64,000 nt of DNA from Pantoea sp. Cy-639 (GTDB lineage Bacteria > Pseudomonadota > Gammaproteobacteria > Pseudomonadales > Pseudomonadaceae): assembly GCF_011752525.1 (NCBI RefSeq), contig NZ_VWXI01000005.1:248001-312000 (forward strand), read 5' to 3'. Shown here piece after piece: positions 38,642 to 48,319 of this stretch. The notes under the pieces were generated by a model that did not search any database, was not told the DNA's origin, and was given only the letters and a program-made list of their open reading frames with translations. Both the position numbers and the translations under genes were made by a program. Positions within the stretch are counted from its first letter, which is position 1. Every line of letters begins with the position of its first letter.

Positions 38642-40116
38642 CGCTCAATCCCTTCGTGAAAGCCGGCATCGGCCTGAGCTTCGCCCTGCTGTGGTCGTTG
38701 CCGACCCTGGCGGCGCAAACCGCAGTGAAGAACTTCGGCCTGGACGTGAAGATCACCGGCCAGTCCGAGGACGACCGCGACCTCGGTACCCGCCCCGGCG
38801 GCGACGTCAACGGCGTGGGCCTGGACCTGCGTCCCTGGGTGTATGGCGAGCGCGGCAACTGGAGCGCCTACGCCATGGGCCAGGCCGTGACCGCCACCGA
38901 CACCATCGAGACCGACCCCCTGCGCCAGAACGACGACGGCAGCAGCACCGACACCGCCGCCCACGGCCGCAAGCAGGACAAGAGCTACCTGGCCATGCGC
39001 GAGTTCTGGGTCGGCTACAGCGGCCTGACCGCCTACCCCGGCGAGCAACTGCGCCTCGGCCGCCAGCGCCTGCGCAGCGACGACGGCATGTGGCGCGACA
39101 CCAACATCGAAGCGCTGAACTGGAGCTTCGACACCACCCTGCTCAAGGCCGACCTGGGTGTGGCCCAGCGCTTCAGCGAATACCGCACCGACCTCACCGA
39201 ACTGGCCCCCGAGGACAAGGACCGCACCCATGTCTACGGCAACGTCGCCACGCAGTGGACCCCAGGACACTGGGTCGGCCTGCGCGCCCACCACAGCCAT
39301 GACGGCGGCAGCCTCAAGCACCCCGGCGAAACCGTCGACCCACTCGACAAGACCCGTACCGGCGACCTCACCTGGCTGGGCCTGGAGGCCAGCAGCGACG
39401 CCTACAACTGGCGCAACGACCACACCGTCAACTACTGGGGCAGCGTCACCTGGCTGACCGGCGACCGCGACAAGCTGACCACCAGTACCCTGGGCAACGA
39501 GCAGGTCGCCACCGGCAAGCAGAGCGGCAATGTCGATGCCTGGGCCACCGACCTGGGGATTCGCCTGCGCCTCGACCCACAGTGGCAGGTCGGCGTGGCC
39601 TACGCCCGGGGCAGCGGCGGCGGTGGCGACGATGGCTCGAACAACTTCGAGCAAACCGGCCTGGAGAGCAACCGCTCCAACTTCACCGGCACCCGTTCCC
39701 GCGTGCACCGCTTCGGCGAAGCCTTCCGCGGCGAACTGGGCAACTTGCAGGCGGCCACCCTGTTCGCCTCCTGGCAACTGCGCGACGACTACGACGCCAG
39801 CTTCATCTACCACAAGTTCTGGCGCGTCGACGGCAAGCAGAACATCGGCACCAGCGGCATCAACGCGGTGGTCGACGACAACGGCGTGAACCGCCCGCTG
39901 GTCAGCGGAGAAAAGGACCTTGGCCAGGAAATGGACGTGGTCGTCACCAAGTACTTCAAGCAAGGCCTGTTGCCGGCCTCGCTGAGCCAGGCGATCGACG
40001 AGCCGTCGGCGCTGGTGCGCCTGCGCACCGGTGTGTTCAAACCGGGCGATGCCTATGGCAAGGAAGCCGACTCGTACATGCACCGCGCCTTCGTCGACGT
40101 GATCTGGCGCTTCTGA
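38638..40116 (+). CDS. algE: Alginate outer-membrane porin AlgE
   Basis: 492-aa, 18-strand beta-barrel exporter of alginate. The signal peptide ends near residue 25 (PTLAA-Q). The sequence shows alternating aromatic and polar residues, long loops (for example [10 protein letters not shown]) and a C-terminal aromatic residue (DVIWRF) used by the Bam machinery. It starts inside the algK stop (ATGA overlap). Confidence 0.96.
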   Translation: MTLNPFVKAGIGLSFALLWSLPTLAAQTAVKNFGLDVKITGQSEDDRDLGTRPGGDVNGVGLDLRPWVYGERGNWSAYAMGQAVTATDTIETDPLRQNDDGSSTDTAAHGRKQDKSYLAMREFWVGYSGLTAYPGEQLRLGRQRLRSDDGMWRDTNIEALNWSFDTTLLKADLGVAQRFSEYRTDLTELAPEDKDRTHVYGNVATQWTPGHWVGLRAHHSHDGGSLKHPGETVDPLDKTRTGDLTWLGLEASSDAYNWRNDHTVNYWGSVTWLTGDRDKLTTSTLGNEQVATGKQSGNVDAWATDLGIRLRLDPQWQVGVAYARGSGGGGDDGSNNFEQTGLESNRSNFTGTRSRVHRFGEAFRGELGNLQAATLFASWQLRDDYDASFIYHKFWRVDGKQNIGTSGINAVVDDNGVNRPLVSGEKDLGQEMDVVVTKYFKQGLLPASLSQAIDEPSALVRLRTGVFKPGDAYGKEADSYMHRAFVDVIWRF

Positions 40117-40134
40117 GGCCGGGAGAGGACCCCT

Positions 40135-41694
40135 ATGAACCTGCACCCGAACCTTCGCCACAGCCTGCTAGCCAGCGCCCTGCTGCTGGTCTGCGGCCTG
40201 GTGGCCGCGGCCGAGCCGGCGGTAGTCACCAAGGAACTGCAACAGGCCAGGACCTACACCGTCACCAGCGCGCCCAGCGAGCCGCTGCAACTGGCCCCGC
40301 CCAAGTTGCCCGACCTCTCCGGCTATACCTACGAGGCCGTGCAGCAGAAGATCGACCGCCGCCACAAGGGCAAGGTCAGCGTGCGCCGGATGCTCCAGGA
40401 GGACACCCTCAAGGAGTTCATCGGCGGCGACAACAAGGCCGCCGAATGGGTCCAGCGCCAGCACGGCATCCCCCAGGCGATCTTCATCGACGACGGCCAT
40501 GTCGACCTGGTCGAGCTGAGTCGCAAGGTGCCCGGCCAGTACCTGCGCGAGACGGCGCCGGGGGTGTACCTGGCGCGCCTGCCGATCGTGGTCGGGCGCA
40601 AGGGCGTGCTGGAGATCGACGGCAAGGTCAAGGAGCTGCGCCTGTCCCAGGAAGGCGGCGCGTTCCTGGTCAACGACGGCAAGCTGTTCGTCAGCGACAC
40701 CCAGGTGACTGGCTGGCGCGAGCGCGACAACGGCCCGGCGACCTTCCGCTCGCCCAAGGAATTCCGCCCGTTCCTGCTCAGTTGGGGCGGCACCGAGACC
40801 TACATCGTCAACAGCACGATGGCCAGCTTCGGCTACTCCAAGTCCAAGTCGTACGGCGTGAGCATCTCGCAGTACACACCGAACATGGCCAAGCAGATGG
40901 GCCGCGCCGAGCCCACCGGATGGATCATCGGCTCGACCTTCAGCGACATGTGGTACGGCTTCTACTGCTACGAGACCCAGGACTTCGTGATCAAGGACTC
41001 GACCTACCACGACAACATCGTCTACGGCATCGACCCCCACGACCGCTCGCACCGCCTGATCATCGCTGGCAACACCGTGTACGGGACCCGGAAGAAGCAC
41101 GGCATCATCGTCTCCCGCGAGGTCAACGACAGCTGGATCATCAACAACAAGAGCTACGACAACAAGCTCTCCGGGGTGGTGATCGACCGCAACAGCGTCA
41201 ACAACCTGATCGCCTACAACGAGATCTACCGCAACCACACCGACGGCATCACCCTGTACGAAAGCGGCGACAACCTGATCTACGGCAACAAGCTGATCAA
41301 CAACCGCCGCCACGGCATCCGCGTGCGCAACAGCGTGAACATCCGCCTGTACGAGAACATCGCCATGGCCAACGGCCTGGTGGGCGTGTACGGGCACATC
41401 AAGGACCTTTCCGACACCGACCGCGACATCGCCCTCGACCCGTTCGACGCCCAGGTGTCGTTGATCGTGGTCGGCGGCGAGCTGGCGGCCAACGGCTCCG
41501 GCCCGCTGTCGATCGACTCGCCGCTGTCGGTGGAGCTGTACAAGGTGTCCATGCTGATGCCGCGCAAGTCCAGCGGCATCAGCCTCAACGGGGTGCTCGG
41601 CGAGCGCCAGGACGAAATCCTCGACCTGCTGGTGCGCCAGCAGAAAGCCGTGCTGATCGACCCGGTCGAACGCCAGACCGAAATGATCGACTAA
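40135..41694 (+). CDS. algG: Mannuronan C5-epimerase AlgG
   Basis: 519-aa periplasmic epimerase that turns mannuronate residues into guluronate in the nascent chain. A signal peptide (to about residue 26, LVAAA) is followed by a right-handed beta-helix made of NosD-type repeats (segments such as DNKLSGVVID, NNLIAYNEIYRN, DNLIYGNKLINN). The catalytic motif DPHD is at 300-303. It also protects polymer from AlgL during passage through the periplasm. Confidence 0.97.
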   Translation: MNLHPNLRHSLLASALLLVCGLVAAAEPAVVTKELQQARTYTVTSAPSEPLQLAPPKLPDLSGYTYEAVQQKIDRRHKGKVSVRRMLQEDTLKEFIGGDNKAAEWVQRQHGIPQAIFIDDGHVDLVELSRKVPGQYLRETAPGVYLARLPIVVGRKGVLEIDGKVKELRLSQEGGAFLVNDGKLFVSDTQVTGWRERDNGPATFRSPKEFRPFLLSWGGTETYIVNSTMASFGYSKSKSYGVSISQYTPNMAKQMGRAEPTGWIIGSTFSDMWYGFYCYETQDFVIKDSTYHDNIVYGIDPHDRSHRLIIAGNTVYGTRKKHGIIVSREVNDSWIINNKSYDNKLSGVVIDRNSVNNLIAYNEIYRNHTDGITLYESGDNLIYGNKLINNRRHGIRVRNSVNIRLYENIAMANGLVGVYGHIKDLSDTDRDIALDPFDAQVSLIVVGGELAANGSGPLSIDSPLSVELYKVSMLMPRKSSGISLNGVLGERQDEILDLLVRQQKAVLIDPVERQTEMID

Positions 41695-41707
41695 GGAAGC
41701 CCAGACC

Positions 41708-43153
41708 ATGACGCCACACCTGATGAAACTGCTCGGCCTGTCCGCCGCCCTCCTGGCCATCGCCCAGGGCGTGCGCGCCGACCCAGTGCAGGCGCCGCGC
41801 TTCAGCGCCGAACCCTGCTGCCAGCTGTGCCCCGAGGCCCACGACGCCCGCCGCTACGTGACCCGCTACCAGCAGAACTTCACCACTCTGGTGCAGGCCC
41901 AGGGCGACTGGCTGTTCCGCACCCGCGAGGACCTGCGCACCGAGTTCGACACCACCCCCAGCGGCTACAAGCGCCTGCAACAGGTCCACGACGCGTTCAA
42001 GAAGCGCGGCGTCGAACTGGTGCTGGTCTATCAGCCGACCCGCGGCCTGGTGAACCGCAACATGCTCAAGCCCGAGGAGAAGGCCGCCTTCGACTACCAG
42101 AAGGCCCTGCACAACTACCAGGCCATGCTCGGGCGCTTCGCCAAGATGGGCTACAACGTCCCCGACCTGTCGCCGCTGACCAACGAGCAACTGGCCGCCG
42201 CCGACCAGGGCAAGGACTTCTACTTCCGCGGCGACCAGCACTGGACGCCCTACGGTGCCGAGCGCGCGGCGAAGATCGTGGCCGATACCGTGCACGCGAT
42301 GCCGGCCTTCGAAGGCATCCCGCGCAAGACATTCGAAACCAGGAAGTCAGGGCGCATGGGCAAGACCGGCACCCTGCACAACGTCGCCGGCCAGCTCTGC
42401 GGCACCAGCTACGCGGTGCAGTACATGGACCAGTTCGCCACCGAGCCCAAGGGCGGCGCCAGCGGCAGCGACGACCTGTTCGGCGATGCGGGCAACGCAC
42501 AGATCACCTTGGTCGGCACCAGCCACAGCGGCAAGAACTACAACTTCTCCGGTTTCCTCGAGCAGTACATCGGCGCCGACGTGCTCAATGTCGCCTTCCC
42601 CGGCGGTGGCCTGGAAGGCTCGATGATCCAGTACCTGGGCAGCGAGGAGTTCCAGCAGCGCCCACCGAAGATCCTGGTCTGGGAGTTCTCCCCGCTCTAC
42701 CGCCTGGACCAGGAGACCATCTGGCGGCAGATCCTCGCCCTGCTCGACGACGGCTGCGACGACCGCCCCGCGCAGATGAGCGCCAGCGCCACCCTCAAGC
42801 CGGGCAGGAACGAACTGATGGTCAACGGTCGCGACGGCGTGATCAAGGACCTGGTCAACCGCAACCACCAGCTCGACATCAAGTTCGAGGACACCTCGGT
42901 AAAGGTGCTGCAGGCCACCTTGTGGTACCTCAATGGCCGCCACGAGGACATCAAGCTGGAGAAGCCCGAGACCTCCGACACCGACGGACGCTTCGTCTTC
43001 CAGATGCGCGAGGACGAGGACTGGGCCGGCCAGAACCTGCTGGCCCTGGAAGTCCAGGGGCCGCAAAGCGGCACCCAGAAAGTCCAGGCCAAGCTCTGCA
43101 AACGCAACCATTTCGCCAGCGCCGCGCCGCATACCGCGCAAGCTGGCCAGTGA
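41708..43153 (+). CDS. algX: Alginate O-acetyltransferase AlgX
   Basis: 481-aa periplasmic protein with an SGNH-hydrolase-like acetyltransferase domain and a C-terminal carbohydrate-binding module (about 345-481). The signal peptide ends near GVRA-D (about 24). Catalytic residues by motif: D176 and H178 in RGDQHWTP, and Ser in GTSHSG (about 272); in P. aeruginosa they are D174, H176 and S269. It transfers acetyl groups to polymannuronate and bridges AlgK and the secretion complex. Confidence 0.97.
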   Translation: MTPHLMKLLGLSAALLAIAQGVRADPVQAPRFSAEPCCQLCPEAHDARRYVTRYQQNFTTLVQAQGDWLFRTREDLRTEFDTTPSGYKRLQQVHDAFKKRGVELVLVYQPTRGLVNRNMLKPEEKAAFDYQKALHNYQAMLGRFAKMGYNVPDLSPLTNEQLAAADQGKDFYFRGDQHWTPYGAERAAKIVADTVHAMPAFEGIPRKTFETRKSGRMGKTGTLHNVAGQLCGTSYAVQYMDQFATEPKGGASGSDDLFGDAGNAQITLVGTSHSGKNYNFSGFLEQYIGADVLNVAFPGGGLEGSMIQYLGSEEFQQRPPKILVWEFSPLYRLDQETIWRQILALLDDGCDDRPAQMSASATLKPGRNELMVNGRDGVIKDLVNRNHQLDIKFEDTSVKVLQATLWYLNGRHEDIKLEKPETSDTDGRFVFQMREDEDWAGQNLLALEVQGPQSGTQKVQAKLCKRNHFASAAPHTAQAGQ

Positions 43154-43160
43154 GGCGACC

Positions 43161-44267
43161 ATGACATCCACCGCTAGCAAGACCGCACCCGCCCTGCTCT
43201 TCCTCGCCCTGTTCGGCAACGCCGCGCACGCCGCGCTGGTGCCGCCCCAGGGCTACTACGAGGGCATCGACCAGCTCAAGCACAGCGACGGCAACTTCCG
43301 CTGCGAACCGGCCCCCAAGCCGTTTACCGGCGCCCTGCAGTTTCGCAGCAAATACGAAGGCTCCGACAAGGCTCGGGCAACGCTCAATGTCGCTTCGGAG
43401 AAAGCCTTTCGGGAGTCCACCCAGGACATCACCACCCTCGAGAAGGGGGTCAGCAAGATGATCGGCCAATACCTGCGCGACGGCCGCCCGGCCCAGCTCG
43501 ACTGCGCGCTGGGCTGGCTGCAGACCTGGGCACAGGCCGACGCCCTGGAGTCCACCGACTTCAACCACACCGGCAAGTCGATGCGCAAATGGGCGCTGGG
43601 CAGCATGAGCGGTTCGTGGCTGCGCCTGAAATTCTCCAATTCCCAACCGCTGGCCGCGCACCAGGCCCAGGCCGAACAGATCGAGAAATGGCTGGCGCAC
43701 CTGGCTGAGCAGACCGTGCGCGACTGGAGCGACCTGCCGCTCGAGCAGATCAACAACCACAGCTACTGGGCGGCCTGGTCGGTGATGGCCACCGCCGTGG
43801 CCACCGACCGCCGCGACCTGTTCGACTGGGCAGTGAAGGAATACCGGATCGGCGTCAACCAGGTCGACGAGCAGGGTTTCCTGCCCAATGAGGTCAAGCG
43901 CCGGCAACGCGCCCTGGCCTATCACAACTATGCCCTGCCGCCGCTGGCGATGATCGCCAGCTTCGCCCAGGCCAATGGCGTGGACCTGCGCAAGGAAAAC
44001 AACTTCGCCCTGCAGCGTCTGGGCGAAGGCGTGCTCGCCGGGGCCCGGGATCCTGCCCAGTTCAACGCCCGCGCAGGCGTCAAGCAGGACCTGAAGGAGC
44101 TGCAGGTCGACAGCAAGTACGCCTGGCTCGAGCCGTGGTGCGCGCTGTACCAGTGCGTCGGCGACACCCTGGCGCGCAAGCATCACATGCAGCCGTTCAA
44201 CAGTTTCCGCATGGGCGGCGACATGACCCGGGTCTACGACCCGAGCGCGGAGCAGAAAGCGAAGTAA
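43161..44267 (+). CDS. algL: Alginate lyase AlgL
   Basis: 368-aa periplasmic polysaccharide lyase family 5 enzyme that clears misplaced alginate from the periplasm. It starts at 43161, 7 nt after algX; the signal peptide ends AAHA-A (about 24). The catalytic NNHSYW motif is at 198-203, with the Tyr/Arg-containing segments further on ([17 protein letters not shown]). It is followed by a hairpin and a 43-bp repeat array instead of directly by algI. Confidence 0.97.
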   Translation: MTSTASKTAPALLFLALFGNAAHAALVPPQGYYEGIDQLKHSDGNFRCEPAPKPFTGALQFRSKYEGSDKARATLNVASEKAFRESTQDITTLEKGVSKMIGQYLRDGRPAQLDCALGWLQTWAQADALESTDFNHTGKSMRKWALGSMSGSWLRLKFSNSQPLAAHQAQAEQIEKWLAHLAEQTVRDWSDLPLEQINNHSYWAAWSVMATAVATDRRDLFDWAVKEYRIGVNQVDEQGFLPNEVKRRQRALAYHNYALPPLAMIASFAQANGVDLRKENNFALQRLGEGVLAGARDPAQFNARAGVKQDLKELQVDSKYAWLEPWCALYQCVGDTLARKHHMQPFNSFRMGGDMTRVYDPSAEQKAK

Positions 44268-44273
44268 GGCAAG

Positions 44274-44290
44274 GGGCCACGCCGTGGCCC
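44274..44290 (+). other. Hairpin just behind algL
   Basis: A 7-bp stem GGGCCAC/GTGGCCC (44274-44280, 44284-44290) lies 6 nt after the algL stop. With no T tract it is more likely to affect mRNA stability or processing than to end transcription. Confidence 0.5.
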
Positions 44291-44330
44291 ATCGCAGGCT
44301 TCGCCAGCTCCCACAAAGCGCTGGCAGGCC

Positions 44331-44867
44331 ACTCCCGTAGCAAGAATGACAAACCACCCCCTGTGGGAGGGCTGGCAAACCAACCCTGTGGCAGAACTGC
44401 CCCCCTGTGGGAAAGCTGACAAACCAATCCTGTGGCAGGACTGCCCCCTGTGAGAGGGCTGACAAACCAACCCTGTGGCAGGACTGCCCCCTGTGGGAGG
44501 GCTGACAAACCAACCCTGTGGCAGAACTGCCCCCTGTGAGAGGGCTGACAAACCAACCCTGTGGCAGAACTGCCCCCTGTGGGAGGGCTGACAAACCAAC
44601 CCTGTGGCAGAACTGCCCCCTGTGAGAGGGCTGACAAACCAACCCCGTGGCAGGACTGCCCCCTGTGGGAGGGCTGACAAACCAACCCTGTGGCAGGACT
44701 ACCCCCTGTGGGAGGGCTGACAAACCAATCCTGTGGCAGGACTGCCCCCTGTGGGAGGGCTGACAAGCCACTCCTGTGGCAGGACTGCCCCCTGTGGGAG
44801 GGCCGGCAAGCCACTCCTGTGGCAAGACTGCCCCCTGTGGGAGGGCTGGCAAGCCACTCCTGTGGGA
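44331..44867. repeat. Tandem array of 43-bp repeats between algL and algI
   Basis: Twelve anchor copies of CCTGTG[G/A]GA recur at 44361, 44405, 44448, 44491, 44534, 44577, 44620, 44663, 44706, 44749, 44792 and 44835. All are 43 bp apart except the first interval, which is 44 bp. A degenerate copy lies on the left, and a half copy at 44860 ends in REP-like sequence. Each unit splits into 25-bp and 18-bp halves that both start CCTGTGG. Copies differ at a few fixed places (GGGAGGG or GAGAGGG; CAGAACT or CAGGACT). This is a minisatellite that may have grown from a REP half-site. I see no gene in it. Confidence 0.95.
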
Positions 44868-44903
44868 GCTGGCGACAGCCAGCGATCGAGGGCGTAGCCC
44901 TCG
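44868..44903. repeat. Two hairpins at the right edge of the 43-bp array
   Basis: GCTGGC-GACA-GCCAGC (44868-44883) resembles a REP hairpin. CGAGGGC-GTA-GCCCTCG (44887-44903) follows at once. Both lie about 90 nt before algI. Neither has a T tract. Confidence 0.65.
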
Positions 44904-44990
44904 CAACGATGGCAAAGGTTCCCCTGCATGTTCGCGGGGGGTTTGGGGGGCGCTGTGCCCCGGATGCTGTGAACAACAAGGAGAACCGGG

Positions 44991-46448
44991 ATGGTCTTCT
45001 CGTCCAACGTGTTCCTGTTCCTGTTCCTGCCGGTCTTCCTCGGCTTGTACTACTTGAGCGGGCAACGCTACCGCAACCTGCTGCTGCTGGTGGCCAGCTA
45101 CATCTTCTATGCCTGGTGGCGGGTCGACTTCCTCGCCCTGTTCGCCGGGGTCACCCTGTGGAACTACTGGATCGGCCTGAAAGTCGGCGCCGCCGGCGTG
45201 CGCACCAAGCCCGCCCAGCGCTGGCTGCTGCTCGGCGTGGCGCTCGACCTGGCGATCCTCGGCTACTTCAAGTACGCCAACTTCGGCGTCGACAGCCTCA
45301 ACGCGATCATCACCTCGTTCGGCCTTTCGCCGTTCATCCTCACCCATGTGCTGCTGCCGATCGGTATCTCGTTCTACATCTTCGAATCGATCAGCTACAT
45401 CATCGACGTCTACCGCGGCGATACCCCAGCCACCCGCAACCTGGTCGACTTCGCCGCGTTCGTGGCGATCTTCCCGCACCTGATCGCCGGCCCCGTGCTG
45501 CGCTTCAAGGACCTGGTCGAGCAGTTCAACCACCGCACCCACACCCTGGACAAGTTCTCCGAAGGCTGCACCCGCTTCATGCAGGGCTTCATCAAGAAAG
45601 TGTTCATCGCCGACACCCTGGCGGTGGTCGCCGACCATTGCTTCGCCCTGCACAACCCCACCACCGGCGACGCCTGGCTCGGCGCCCTGGCCTACACCGC
45701 ACAGCTGTACTTCGACTTCAGCGGCTACAGCGACATGGCCATCGGCCTGGGCCTGATGATGGGCTTTCGCTTCATGGAGAACTTCAAGCAGCCGTACATC
45801 AGCCAGTCGATCACCGAGTTCTGGCGGCGCTGGCACATCAGCCTGTCGACCTGGCTGCGCGACTACCTCTACATCACCCTGGGCGGCAACCGCAAAGGCA
45901 CCTTCAACACCTACCGCAACCTGTTCCTGACCATGCTGCTGGGCGGGCTGTGGCATGGCGCCAACTTCACCTACATCCTCTGGGGCGCCTGGCATGGCAT
46001 GTGGCTGGCGATCGAGCGGGCGCTGGGCCTGGACACCAACCCGCAACGCTTCAATCCGCTCAAGTGGGCCTTCACCTTCCTGTTGGTGGTGGTCGGCTGG
46101 GTGATCTTCCGCGCCGAGAACCTGCACGTGGCCGCACGCATGTACGGCGCCATGTTCAGCTTCGGCGAGTGGCAGCTGTCGGAGCTCAATCGCGCCCAGC
46201 TCACCGGCCTGCAGGTGGCCACGCTGGTCATCGCCTACCTCAGCCTGGCGTTCTTCGGCCTGCGCGACTTCTACCGCAACGCCCAGCCGACGCCCAGGGC
46301 CACCCCGGTGCACGTCAACGCCGACGGCTCGCTGGGCCTGGACTGGAGCCGGGTGATGAGCCGCGCGCTGATCCTGCTGCTGTTCGCCGCCTCGGTGCTC
46401 AAGCTCTCGGCGCAGAGCTACTCACCGTTCCTGTACTTCCAGTTCTGA
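44991..46448 (+). CDS. algI: Alginate acetylation MBOAT protein AlgI
   Basis: 485-aa polytopic membrane-bound O-acyltransferase that brings acetyl groups across the inner membrane for AlgJ and AlgX. Conserved blocks are FWRRWHISLSTWLRDYLYI (277-295) and GLWHGANFTYILWG (319-332); H322 is the residue known to be needed in P. aeruginosa. The start at 44991 follows AAGGAGAACC. The 723-nt gap before it is the only long gap inside the operon. Confidence 0.96.
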   Translation: MVFSSNVFLFLFLPVFLGLYYLSGQRYRNLLLLVASYIFYAWWRVDFLALFAGVTLWNYWIGLKVGAAGVRTKPAQRWLLLGVALDLAILGYFKYANFGVDSLNAIITSFGLSPFILTHVLLPIGISFYIFESISYIIDVYRGDTPATRNLVDFAAFVAIFPHLIAGPVLRFKDLVEQFNHRTHTLDKFSEGCTRFMQGFIKKVFIADTLAVVADHCFALHNPTTGDAWLGALAYTAQLYFDFSGYSDMAIGLGLMMGFRFMENFKQPYISQSITEFWRRWHISLSTWLRDYLYITLGGNRKGTFNTYRNLFLTMLLGGLWHGANFTYILWGAWHGMWLAIERALGLDTNPQRFNPLKWAFTFLLVVVGWVIFRAENLHVAARMYGAMFSFGEWQLSELNRAQLTGLQVATLVIAYLSLAFFGLRDFYRNAQPTPRATPVHVNADGSLGLDWSRVMSRALILLLFAASVLKLSAQSYSPFLYFQF

Positions 46449-46458
46449 GGCCTGAAGC

Positions 46459-47616
46459 ATGAACCGGACACTTCGCATCACCTATTCGCTGTCGTTCATG
46501 GGCCTGCTGGTCGGCCTCGGCGCCTGGTCGCTGGGCGGGCTGGACAGCTTCACCCGCACCGGGCAGATGAGCCTGCTCGACGGCAAGCTGGCCAAGGCCG
46601 CCGAGACCCACTACGACGAGCAGTTCCCGCTCAAGCGCCTGGGCACCAACCTGTGGGCCGCGCTGGACCTCAAGCTGTTCAACGAAGGCCGCCCCGGCGT
46701 GGTGCTGGGCCGCGACCAGTGGCTGTTCACCGACGAAGAGTTCAAGCCCAGCGCCGGTGCCGAACAGCAGATGCAGGACAACCTGGCGCTGGTGCGTGGC
46801 GTGCGCGACGCCCTGCGCCGCCAGGGCAGCCAGCTGGTGCTGGCGATCGTCCCGGCCAAGGCGCGGTTGTACGCCGAGTACATCGGCAAGCAGGCGCCGG
46901 CCAGCCTGCACGACGACCTGTTCAACCAGTTCCACGCCCAGGCGCGCCAGGCCGGCGTGTTCGCCCCCGACCTGCTGGCCCCGCTGGAACAGGCCAAGAC
47001 CCGCGGCCAGGTGTTCCTGCGCACCGACACGCACTGGACGCCGATGGGCGCCGAGGTGGTCGCCCAGGCCCTGGCCGAGGCGGTCGAGCGCCAGCACCTG
47101 CTCAGCGGCGAACCCCAGGCCTACATCACCAAGGCCGGTGCCAGCGCTCCGTACAAGGGCGACCTGACCCACTTCCTGCCACTCGACCCGCTGTTCAGCA
47201 ACCTGCTGCCGACCCCGGACAACCTGCAACAGCGCACCACCCAGCCGGCCCGGGCCGAAGACGCCGGTGGCGATGCGTTGTTCGCCGACAGCCAGATCCC
47301 GGTGGCCCTGGTCGGCACCAGCTACAGCGCCAACCCCCACTGGAACTTCCTCGGTGCCTTGCAGCAGGCCCTGCGCAGCGACGTCGCCAACTACGCCGAG
47401 GACGGTCACGGCCCGCTGCTGCCGATGCTCAAGTACCTGCAAAGCGATGCCTTCAGGAACGCCCCGCCACAGGTCGTGGTGTGGGAGTTCCCCGAGCGTT
47501 ATCTGCCAATGAAGAACGACCTCGGCGCCTTCGATCCACAGTGGATCGCGCAGCTGAAGCAATCCCGTCAATCCGAAGAAAACCTGGCCCTGTCGTCCAG
47601 CCGGACGGACCACTGA
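46459..47616 (+). CDS. algJ: Alginate O-acetylation protein AlgJ
   Basis: 385-aa periplasmic SGNH-like acetyltransferase, anchored by an uncleaved N-terminal helix (about 8-26). The triad D190/H192 (RTDTHWTP) and S288 (VGTSYS) has the same numbering as in P. aeruginosa. It probably passes acetyl from AlgI to AlgX. It starts 10 nt after algI. Confidence 0.96.
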   Translation: MNRTLRITYSLSFMGLLVGLGAWSLGGLDSFTRTGQMSLLDGKLAKAAETHYDEQFPLKRLGTNLWAALDLKLFNEGRPGVVLGRDQWLFTDEEFKPSAGAEQQMQDNLALVRGVRDALRRQGSQLVLAIVPAKARLYAEYIGKQAPASLHDDLFNQFHAQARQAGVFAPDLLAPLEQAKTRGQVFLRTDTHWTPMGAEVVAQALAEAVERQHLLSGEPQAYITKAGASAPYKGDLTHFLPLDPLFSNLLPTPDNLQQRTTQPARAEDAGGDALFADSQIPVALVGTSYSANPHWNFLGALQQALRSDVANYAEDGHGPLLPMLKYLQSDAFRNAPPQVVVWEFPERYLPMKNDLGAFDPQWIAQLKQSRQSEENLALSSSRTDH

Positions 47617-47636
47617 AGATAGAGAGGAACACGCAC

Positions 47637-48284
47637 ATGACCACACCGACTTCCATTGCCAAAGCCCTCACCCTCGCGGCAGGCCTGAGCCTGGCCTCGC
47701 TGCAGGCCTTCGCCGGTGCCGATGCCGCCCTCTATGGCCCGAGTGCGCCGAAGGGCTCGACCTTCGTGCGCCTGTACAACGCCGCCAGCGCTCCCGCTGC
47801 CGCGTCGGTGGGCAATACCCAGATCAAGCAGGTCGGCGCCCAGGCCAGCAGCGACTTCAGCTTCCTGCCCGGGGGCGACTACACCGCCCAGGTCGGCGGC
47901 AAGAGCGTCCCGGTGCAGCTCGCCGCCGACAAGTACTACACCCTGGTCAACAACGCCGGCGGCGGCCCGCAACTGATCGAAGAACCACCGTTCAGGAACA
48001 AGCAGAAAGCGCTGGTCCGGGTGCAGAACCTCAGCGACCAGCCGTTGGCCCTGAAGACCGCCGACGGCAAGACCGAAGTGGTCAAGCCGGTCGCCGCCAA
48101 GGGCCGTGGCGAGCGTGAGATCAATCCGGTCAAGGTCAGCCTTGCCCTGTATGCAGGCGACAAGAAAGTCGGCGACGTCAAACCCGTCGCCCTCGAGCGC
48201 GGCGAAGCGGCCGTGCTGTATGTCACCGGCAGCGGCAGCAGCCTGTCGCCGGTGTGGGTCACCCGTCCCGTGGCCACGAACTGA
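47637..48284 (+). CDS. algF: Alginate O-acetylation adaptor AlgF
   Basis: 215-aa periplasmic protein made of two beta-sandwich-like domains, thought to mediate contacts among AlgI, AlgJ and AlgX. The signal peptide ends FAGA-D (about 26). The start at 47637 has AGAGAGGAAC upstream. The gene sits in its usual place between algJ and algA. Confidence 0.95.
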   Translation: MTTPTSIAKALTLAAGLSLASLQAFAGADAALYGPSAPKGSTFVRLYNAASAPAAASVGNTQIKQVGAQASSDFSFLPGGDYTAQVGGKSVPVQLAADKYYTLVNNAGGGPQLIEEPPFRNKQKALVRVQNLSDQPLALKTADGKTEVVKPVAAKGRGEREINPVKVSLALYAGDKKVGDVKPVALERGEAAVLYVTGSGSSLSPVWVTRPVATN

Positions 48285-48319
48285 TTCCTGCCCTTTTCGA
48301 CTTCAACTGGAGAAACGAC

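Noticed and set aside
44331..44867. CRISPR-like array
   Set aside because: The repeats are contiguous with no unique spacers, and no cas genes are present.
44197..44979. Minus-strand 260-codon ORF that looks like a protein with 43-residue repeats
   Set aside because: It is produced by the 43-bp DNA repeats: three units make 129 nt (43 codons), and the units lack stops in the minus frames. There is no ribosome-binding site or family match, and it lies antisense to the alg operon.
42951..46313. Minus-strand open frame of 1120 codons
   Set aside because: A shadow of algX, algL, the repeat array and algI in high-GC DNA; composition is Arg/Gly/Ala/His-rich, with no motif.
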